In this document: piece by piece, positions 1 to 4,795 of the stretch | Numbering within the stretch: position 1 is the stretch's first letter | Layout: each line of letters opens with the position of its first letter | NCBI GenBank assembly: GCA_946633495.1 | Contig: CAMPAX010000125.1 | Coordinates: forward strand, 1 to 6,958 | Reading direction: 5' to 3' | DNA: 6,958 nt | Source: an uncultured Lachnospiraceae bacterium | GTDB lineage: Bacteria > Bacillota > Clostridia > Lachnospirales > Lachnospiraceae | Notes under the pieces: generated by a model | Seen by the model: only the letters and a program-made list of their open reading frames with translations | Database searches by the model: none | What the model was told of the DNA's origin: nothing | Position numbers and translations under genes: made by a program

Positions 1-10
1 CTAAAGAAAA

Positions 11-58
11 ATTGAGTGATCAAAGAATTGAGTGATCGAAGAATTGAGTGATCAAGGA
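11..58 (+). repeat. 16-bp tandem repeat array upstream of def (3 copies)
   Basis: Three head-to-tail 16-bp units start at 11, 27 and 43. The units read ATTGAGTGATCAAAGA, ATTGAGTGATCGAAGA and ATTGAGTGATCAAGGA. The last unit runs into the def Shine-Dalgarno site. Each unit holds one GATC and two TGA triplets. Because 16 is not a multiple of 3, the TGAs fall in all three forward frames, and the one at 45-47 closes the def frame just upstream of the gene. The array resembles the one at 602-649. The left edge of the window is only 10 bases away, so more copies could lie outside. Function is unknown; the repeats themselves are seen directly. Confidence 0.9.
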
Positions 59-60
59 GG
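54..60 (+). promoter_or_regulatory. Shine-Dalgarno site that fixes the def start
   Basis: AAGGAGG lies 5 nt upstream of the ATG at 66. An in-frame GTG at 48 would extend def by six residues, but those codons would be the ribosome binding site itself, so the ATG at 66 is preferred. The site overlaps the last copy of the 16-bp repeat. Confidence 0.9.
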
Positions 61-65
61 AAAAA

Positions 66-575
66 ATGGCAATCAGAAATATCAGAGTAGATGGAGATGA
101 TATCCTGCGGCAGCCGTGCAAACCCGTAAAGGCCATGACACCGCGGATCAATGAGCTGATCGATGACATGTTTGATACCATGTACGACGCTGGCGGAGTC
201 GGTCTGGCTGCGCCCCAGGTGGGGATCCTGCGCAGGATCGTGGTGATTGACGTGATGGATGACAATCCGCTGGTTCTGATCAATCCCGAGATCGTGGAGA
301 CTGAAGGTGAACAGATCGGAGAAGAGGGCTGCCTTTCTCTTCCGGGACTGTCAGGTGAGGTCTCACGCCCTGCACGTGTGGTATGCAAGGCACTGGACCG
401 GAATATGGAGCCCATTACCGTTGAGGGAACGGAACTCCTGGCACGCTGCATCTGCCATGAGCTGGATCATTTGGATGGCGTATTGTATAAGGATCTGGTT
501 TTGAACGGACTTCATCGAGTTGATCTTCCGGAGGCGGAGGATGACGAAGAAGATGGTGAGGATGACGTAGAGTGA
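66..575 (+). CDS. def: Peptide deformylase
   Basis: This enzyme removes the N-terminal formyl group from nascent proteins at the ribosome exit, using a bound metal (usually Fe2+). The protein is 169 residues from the ATG at 66. All three family motifs are intact: GVGLAAPQ at residues 44-51, EGCLS at 87-91 with metal ligand Cys89, and HELDH at 131-135 with ligands His131 and His135 and catalytic Glu132. The EGCLS form and compact length fit a type 1 deformylase. The C-terminus is an acidic tail of mostly Asp and Glu from about residue 156, which lies beyond the catalytic fold. fmt, which performs the opposite reaction on initiator tRNA, follows after 113 nt. The upstream neighbour in this conserved cluster is normally priA, but it is not visible here. 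The stop codon TGA sits inside a GTGA tetrad and next to repeat-like sequence. Confidence 0.97.
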   Translation: MAIRNIRVDGDDILRQPCKPVKAMTPRINELIDDMFDTMYDAGGVGLAAPQVGILRRIVVIDVMDDNPLVLINPEIVETEGEQIGEEGCLSLPGLSGEVSRPARVVCKALDRNMEPITVEGTELLARCICHELDHLDGVLYKDLVLNGLHRVDLPEAEDDEEDGEDDVE

Positions 576-686
576 TCGTGAACGAAGAACGTTTTCCGAA
601 AGAAATGAAAGATCGAAGAAATGAAAGATCGAAGAAATGAAAGATCGAAGCCCTTTGATATGAAAAGCAGAGAAGGAGACGTTTAG
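572..686 (+). other. Chain of overlapping mini reading frames between def and fmt
   Basis: Three short frames span the def-fmt gap. A GTG at 572 overlaps the def stop (GTGA, 572-575) and opens 22 codons to the TGA at 638-640. An ATG at 637 overlaps that stop (ATGA) and opens 8 codons to the TGA at 661-663. An ATG at 660 overlaps that stop and opens 8 codons to the TAG at 684-686, two bases before the fmt ATG at 689. A GGTGAGG at 555-561 could serve the first start. The pattern is seen directly. That ribosomes use it is inference, and the tandem repeat makes such tetrads likely by chance. I do not claim that these are genes with functional peptides. Confidence 0.3.
602..649 (+). repeat. 16-bp tandem repeat array between def and fmt (3 perfect copies)
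   Basis: Three identical copies of GAAATGAAAGATCGAA start at 602, 618 and 634. When the two families are put in the same phase, the unit shares 13 of 16 bases with the repeat upstream of def, including the run GATCGAAGAA. Thirteen of the 16 bases are purines, so the transcript is probably unstructured. Each unit contains ATGA and one GATC, placing start and stop triplets in all three frames. The array ends 39 nt before fmt and does not overlap its ribosome binding site (AGAAGGAG, 671-678). Function is unknown. Confidence 0.95.
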
Positions 687-688
687 CT

Positions 689-1621
689 ATGCGGGTTATT
701 TTTATGGGCACGCCCGATTTCGCCGTGGAAGCTTTAAAATGTATTCATGCGGCCGGGCATCAGATCCTGGAAGTATATACTCAGCCGGACAAGGCAAAAG
801 GCAGGTCCGGAAAACTCCAGCCGCCGCCGGTGAAGCAGGAAGCGGAAAAACTGGGGATCCCCGTACTTCAGCCGGAGAAGCTCCGTACGGAGGAGAATGT
901 GGACCGGATCCGAACTCTTGCACCGGAGATCATCGTGGTTGCGGCCTACGGGCAGATCCTGCCGAAGAGCATTCTGGAGATCCCGCAGTACGGCTGTATC
1001 AATATCCACGCATCCCTGCTTCCGAAATACCGGGGAGCGGCTCCCATCGAACGGTCGATCCTGGATGGTGAGGAATGGACAGGCGTTACGACTATGTATA
1101 TGGCGGAAGGACTGGATACCGGGGATATGATCGAGCAGTCCAGGGTAAAGATCGAGGCGGATACCACCGGAGAAAGTCTGACAAAGCAGCTGGCTGCCGT
1201 GGGCGGGACGCTGATCTGCTCCACGATGCAAAAGCTGCTGGAGGGAACTGCGGTACGTACACCGCAGAACGAAGCGGAATCCACCTACGCGAAGAAGCTG
1301 GATAAGGAGATGGGGCTTCTCCATTTCGAAAACAGGGCGGCGGATCTGGAACGGGCGGTTCGTGCGCTTTATCCCTGGCCCTGTACCTATACTGTCATCG
1401 ACGGGCATATGGTAAAGATCCTCGGGGCAGAGGTGACGGATCAGGAAGGAACTCCGGGAGAGATTATAGAAGTTACGAAGAAATATTTCACCATAGCCTG
1501 CGGAGAGGGAGCTCTCCGGATCCGGAAGCTGCAGCCGGAGGGAAAGAAGCCCATGGATGCCGCAGCATTTCTGAACGGAAACCGACTGGAAACAGGGACG
1601 GTAGTCGGAACGGCAAGGTAG
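689..1621 (+). CDS. fmt: Methionyl-tRNA formyltransferase
   Basis: This cytoplasmic enzyme transfers a formyl group from 10-formyl-tetrahydrofolate to Met on initiator tRNA, allowing bacterial translation initiation. The protein is 310 residues, close to the usual 310-320. The N-terminal Rossmann-type domain shows MGTPDFA at 6-12 and QPDKAKGR at 32-39 in the tRNA-contacting loop. The SLLP signature lies at 109-112. By motif alignment, the catalytic triad is Asn105, His107 and Asp143, matching Asn106, His108 and Asp144 of E. coli from memory. The smaller C-terminal domain ends with the family motif LQPEGKKPMD (281-290) followed by AFLNG. The ATG at 689 has AGAAGGAG at 671-678, 10 nt away. rsmB follows after 29 nt, so co-transcription is likely. 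No damage or unusual composition is seen. Confidence 0.98.
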   Translation: MRVIFMGTPDFAVEALKCIHAAGHQILEVYTQPDKAKGRSGKLQPPPVKQEAEKLGIPVLQPEKLRTEENVDRIRTLAPEIIVVAAYGQILPKSILEIPQYGCINIHASLLPKYRGAAPIERSILDGEEWTGVTTMYMAEGLDTGDMIEQSRVKIEADTTGESLTKQLAAVGGTLICSTMQKLLEGTAVRTPQNEAESTYAKKLDKEMGLLHFENRAADLERAVRALYPWPCTYTVIDGHMVKILGAEVTDQEGTPGEIIEVTKKYFTIACGEGALRIRKLQPEGKKPMDAAAFLNGNRLETGTVVGTAR

Positions 1622-1650
1622 GAACCGGGCGAATGAGTTAAGGAGACGGG

Positions 1651-2952
1651 ATGGCAGACGAGAAGCAGAAAAAAATATCCGAAAGGGAGATCGCACTGGA
1701 TATTCTCCTGGATATGGAACGCAGCAGGAGATTCTCCTCTCAGGCTCTGGAGGATGGACTGAGGAAGATTCAGTTCGAAAAAAAGGAATCCCGTGCCTTT
1801 GTCAGCCGGCTGGTGGAAGGGACAACGGAATACCGTCTTCAGCTGGATACGGTTCTGGATCATTACGCAAAAATCCCGGTGTCGAAGCAGAAACCCGTGG
1901 TGCGGTGCATTCTCCGTATGGGGCTTTATCAGATGCTTTATATGGACGGAGTGCCGGAACGGGCAGCTGTGTCGGAATCCGTCCGTATGATGCGGGCAAG
2001 ACATCTGGAAGGACTTTCCGGTGTGGTGAACGGAATCCTTCGGAGCGTTCAGCGCGGGATACTGTCCGGCGAGACAGGAAGTCTCATTGAAAGCTCTCTT
2101 TCCGTGAAATATTCCACCCCGGCGTGGCTGGTGGAGCGGCTGCAGAAGGACCATGGTCCGGAAATGACCGAGAAGATCCTTGCCTCCTCTTTTCAGGAGA
2201 GAGATCTTACCATTCGGTGCAACCGGAACAGGACTTCTCCGGAAGCTTTGAAAGCCTTTCTGGAGAAACAGGGGATTGACGTACGGCCGGGCCGGATCAG
2301 TCCTATGGCTCTTTCCGTCGGCGCTTTGGACTTTGTACGAAAACTGCCGGGATACCGGGAAGGAAAGTTTTCCGTTCAGGATGAGAGCTCCATGATGACA
2401 GTGGAGTCTCTGGGGATCCGGGAGGGATGCCGGCTTTTGGATGTGTGTGCCGCGCCGGGAGGAAAGTCCTGCTATGCCGCTGAACTGGGCGCTCTGGTAA
2501 CGTCCAGAGATATATCGGTGGAAAAAACGGATCGGATCCGCGAAAATGCCGAGCGTCTGGGCCTTAGCCTGACCATCGAAGAGCAGGATGCCGCCGAACC
2601 GGTGGCGGAGGACATGGGAGCCTATGACATCGTGCTTGCGGATGTTCCCTGTTCCGGGATCGGTGTCATGGGAAGAAAGAATGATATCAAGTACCATGTG
2701 ACGGAGAAAAGTGTTTCGGAACTGGCGGCACTTGGACATAGGATCCTGGAGGTTTCAGCCGGATATGTGCGGTCGGGCGGGAGACTTATGTTCTCCACCT
2801 GCACCATTCTCCGGGAGGAAAATCAGGAAGCGGCAGAGCATTTTCTGGAGAAACATCCGGAGTTCAGTAAGGTTCAGGAGCGGCAGTTCCTTCAGGGGAT
2901 CGATCCCTGCGACGGGTTTTATTTCTGCCTGATGGAACGGAATAATAGTTAG
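1651..2952 (+). CDS. rsmB: 16S rRNA (cytosine-967-C5)-methyltransferase RsmB
   Basis: RsmB (Sun, Fmu) methylates C5 of C967 (E. coli numbering) in 16S rRNA using S-adenosylmethionine. The 433-residue protein matches the family's usual length. Residues from about 10 to 135 form the NusB-like RNA-binding domain, with the typical 'VPERAAVSESV' segment at 101-111 and 'GLSGVVNGILR' at 121-131. The C-terminal Rossmann methyltransferase domain has the SAM-binding motif LDVCAAPGGKS at 263-273, an acidic motif II residue at Asp287, and DVPCSGIG at 331-338. It also has STCT at 382-385. The two catalytic cysteines of the RNA m5C family are Cys334 (PC motif) and Cys384 (TC motif), and both are present. 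The ATG at 1651 has AAGGAG at 1640-1645, 5 nt away. rlmN starts 18 nt after the stop. In many Clostridia, as I recall, a zinc metallopeptidase gene sits between fmt and rsmB; it is absent here. Confidence 0.97.
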   Translation: MADEKQKKISEREIALDILLDMERSRRFSSQALEDGLRKIQFEKKESRAFVSRLVEGTTEYRLQLDTVLDHYAKIPVSKQKPVVRCILRMGLYQMLYMDGVPERAAVSESVRMMRARHLEGLSGVVNGILRSVQRGILSGETGSLIESSLSVKYSTPAWLVERLQKDHGPEMTEKILASSFQERDLTIRCNRNRTSPEALKAFLEKQGIDVRPGRISPMALSVGALDFVRKLPGYREGKFSVQDESSMMTVESLGIREGCRLLDVCAAPGGKSCYAAELGALVTSRDISVEKTDRIRENAERLGLSLTIEEQDAAEPVAEDMGAYDIVLADVPCSGIGVMGRKNDIKYHVTEKSVSELAALGHRILEVSAGYVRSGGRLMFSTCTILREENQEAAEHFLEKHPEFSKVQERQFLQGIDPCDGFYFCLMERNNS

Positions 2953-2970
2953 AGAGGAATAAGAGAAACG

Positions 2971-4041
2971 TTGGAACAGCGATCGAATGAGGAAAGACCA
3001 GATCCTGCTTCCATGACGGAGGCGGAATTAACTGAATACGTGATATCCCATGGGTGGCCGCGGTTTCGGGCGTCTCAGATCTTTGGCTGGTTCCATAAAA
3101 ACCGGGTGCAGGATCCGGCGGAAATGAAGAATCTTCCGGCGGACATCCGGAATGCGCTTGCGGAGGACTGCAGGTATGTGCGAGAGTGGAGGCGCCTTGC
3201 TTCGAAGGAAGACGGGACGGTAAAATTTCTCTTTCAGCTGGTGGACGGGCAGATTCTGGAGACGGTGTTCATGCCGTATCATCACGGCAATTCCCTGTGT
3301 ATCTCATCTCAGGCAGGCTGCAGGATGGGATGCCGGTTCTGTGCTTCCACCATCGGGGGACTGGTGCGGAACCTTAAGCCCTCGGAGATGCTGGGACAGG
3401 TATATCAGGCAGTGAACCTTACCGGGCAGAGAGTGGATAATATCGTGGTCATGGGGACAGGTGAGCCTTTGGATAATTACCCGAATCTGATCCGGTTTCT
3501 GAATCTTGTTTCGGATCCGAAGGGTTATAATCTCAGCCTCCGAAGCATCACGGTCTCCAGCTGCGGACTGGTTCCGAAGATCCGGTCCCTTGCAGAGGAG
3601 GGGCTGCCGATTACATTTGCGCTGTCGCTTCATGCCGCGACAGATGAAGAACGAAAGGCACTCATGCCCATTGCCAGCCGGTATACGATCCGGGAGACGC
3701 TGGATGCCTGCAGATATTACTTCGAACAGACGCACCGGAGGGTGACGTTTGAGTACAGTCTGGTCTCCGGAGTGAATGACACGGCGGCTCATGCGGAGCG
3801 CCTGGCGGGCCTTCTTCGGCCTCTTCACGGGCATGTGAACCTGATTCCCGTGAACCCCATAGAGGAGCGGGATTTCAGGCGGAGCGACGACGGCACCATC
3901 GTCAAATTCAAAAATATACTTGAAAAAAATCATATAAATGTTACTATTAGAAGGAGTATGGGTCGGGATATCGATGCTGCCTGTGGGCAGCTGAGACTCC
4001 ATGCCATGCAGGAAGAAGGTAGTTCATTTACGACGAAATGA
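2971..4041 (+). CDS. rlmN: Dual-specificity rRNA/tRNA adenine-C2 methyltransferase RlmN
   Basis: RlmN is a radical-SAM enzyme that makes 2-methyladenosine at A2503 of 23S rRNA (E. coli numbering) and at A37 of some tRNAs. Numbering here is from the TTG at 2971 (356 residues). The iron-sulfur cluster motif CxxxCxxC is Cys117, Cys121 and Cys124. Cys110 and Cys338 correspond to the two mechanistic cysteines of E. coli (118 and 355, from memory), with Cys338 in GRDIDAACGQ (331-340). MGTGEPLDNY at 161-170 is the SAM-contact motif. The start is not certain. TTG 2971 has AGAGG 13 nt upstream, which is a long spacing; the next in-frame ATG at 3013 has no nearby Shine-Dalgarno site and would give 342 residues. 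The codons over 3901-3960 are strikingly AT-rich although the encoded residues are normal for the family. The stop overlaps an ATG and lies close to the prpC start. Confidence 0.96.
   Translation: MEQRSNEERPDPASMTEAELTEYVISHGWPRFRASQIFGWFHKNRVQDPAEMKNLPADIRNALAEDCRYVREWRRLASKEDGTVKFLFQLVDGQILETVFMPYHHGNSLCISSQAGCRMGCRFCASTIGGLVRNLKPSEMLGQVYQAVNLTGQRVDNIVVMGTGEPLDNYPNLIRFLNLVSDPKGYNLSLRSITVSSCGLVPKIRSLAEEGLPITFALSLHAATDEERKALMPIASRYTIRETLDACRYYFEQTHRRVTFEYSLVSGVNDTAAHAERLAGLLRPLHGHVNLIPVNPIEERDFRRSDDGTIVKFKNILEKNHINVTIRRSMGRDIDAACGQLRLHAMQEEGSSFTTK
3920..3947 (+). promoter_or_regulatory. Candidate internal promoter for prpC-prkC
   Basis: Inside the 3' part of rlmN, TTGAAA at 3920-3925 (5 of 6 to the housekeeping -35 box) is followed by a 16-nt spacer. 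TACTAT at 3942-3947 (4 of 6 to the -10 box) has a TG at 3939-3940 in the extended -10 position. It lies in a 60-base stretch (3901-3960) with 13 G or C by my count, far below the flanking gene. A transcript would start about 100 nt before prpC. This is a motif reading only; AT-rich DNA easily yields promoter-like strings. Confidence 0.4.
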
Positions 4042-4053
4042 GGTTGCAGCGGT

Positions 4054-4773
4054 TTGGTTTCTTGTGGAAAGACAGACACGGGGAAAAGACGGGACAACAA
4101 TCAGGATAACATTTTTATGAGTGACAGTCCCGTAGGTCCCCTGCCAAATCTGTATATCGTAGCCGACGGTATGGGTGGCCATGCGGCCGGTGATTTTGCG
4201 TCCAGGTATGCGATCGAGGTAGTGGTGGATTTCATCCGGAAATCCACGATCCGAAATCCCATATCTTTGCTTCGTCGTGCCATGATCTTTGCAAATAACG
4301 AGGTATACAGAGAAGCCGAGAGTGACGAAGCCAAAGGAGGCATGGGAACTACCATGGTAGCCTGCGTCATTGACGGCCATGAGCTGTTTTGCGGAAATAT
4401 CGGCGACAGCCGTCTGTATGTCGTGGGTGATGACATCCGACAGATCACCATGGATCATTCCCTGGTAGAGGAACTGATCCGGAACGGTCAGCTGGACAGG
4501 AACAAGGGACGGAATCATCCGGAGAAGAATATCATTACGCGGGCCATGGGCTCGCGAAATGAGGCAGTTCCGGATTTCTTCCAGATCTCCCTTTCCGAAG
4601 GGGACAGCGTGCTCCTTTGTTCGGACGGCCTTTCCAACATGGTAGAGAATGATGAGATCCGGGATATCGTGTGTGAGAGTGAGCTGCCAGATGCAGCTGT
4701 GGACGCTCTCATCGACCGGGCAAATTACTATGGCGGAACGGATAACATCTCTGCCATCGTGATCACCGTTTAA
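4054..4773 (+). CDS. prpC: PP2C-family Ser/Thr protein phosphatase (PrpC/Stp)
   Basis: This cytoplasmic, metal-dependent phosphatase removes phosphate from Ser and Thr residues, including those on the kinase encoded next to it and on the kinase's targets. The 239-residue protein covers the whole PP2C domain: the NQDN motif at 16-19 (Asp18), DGMGGHAAG at 38-46 (metal-binding Asp38), GMGTTMV at 96-102, and GNIGDSRLY at 114-122. The later motifs are ITRAMG at 161-166, CSDGL at 189-193 (Asp191) and GGTDNISA at 227-234 (Asp230). No signal peptide or membrane segment is present. The TTG at 4054 is the only sensible start: the frame is closed by TGA at 4039-4041, and this start places the first motif at the usual distance from the N-terminus. 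A weak GAGG at 4040-4043 overlaps the rlmN stop, suggesting translational coupling. An ATG at 4038 is out of frame. prkC begins 22 nt after the stop. Confidence 0.95.
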   Translation: MVSCGKTDTGKRRDNNQDNIFMSDSPVGPLPNLYIVADGMGGHAAGDFASRYAIEVVVDFIRKSTIRNPISLLRRAMIFANNEVYREAESDEAKGGMGTTMVACVIDGHELFCGNIGDSRLYVVGDDIRQITMDHSLVEELIRNGQLDRNKGRNHPEKNIITRAMGSRNEAVPDFFQISLSEGDSVLLCSDGLSNMVENDEIRDIVCESELPDAAVDALIDRANYYGGTDNISAIVITV

Positions 4774-4795
4774 GTAGAATATAAGAGGAACGAAA

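Noticed and set aside
2..4. TAA at the left edge as the stop codon of an upstream priA
   Set aside because: Only one base of any preceding codon is visible, so the frame and gene cannot be judged.
12..23. TTGA-GTGA-TCAA hairpins in the first repeat array as an RNA switch over the def ribosome site
   Set aside because: Stems are only four AT-rich base pairs and no CCTCC-like sequence is present to mask the Shine-Dalgarno site.
48..65. GTG at 48 as the def start
   Set aside because: The extra six codons would be the Shine-Dalgarno site itself; ATG 66 has ideal spacing and a normal N-terminus.
576..688. Transcription terminator or promoter in the def-fmt gap
   Set aside because: No GC-rich stem with a T run is visible, and no paired -35 and -10 boxes stand out; the gap is purine-rich repeat.
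1441..2739. Long minus-strand reading frame (432 codons) opposite fmt and rsmB
   Set aside because: It lies antisense to two genes with complete catalytic motifs, and its translation is rich in Arg, His, Pro and Ser as expected of a shadow frame. No recognisable domain is seen.
3951..3960. AAGGAG followed by ATG inside rlmN as an internal start for a 27-residue product
   Set aside because: The spacing between GGAG and ATG is 1 nt, too short for initiation, and the bases encode conserved RlmN residues RRSM.
3304..4002. Minus-strand reading frame of 232 codons opposite rlmN
   Set aside because: It is antisense to the radical-SAM core of rlmN, and I recognise no motif in its translation.
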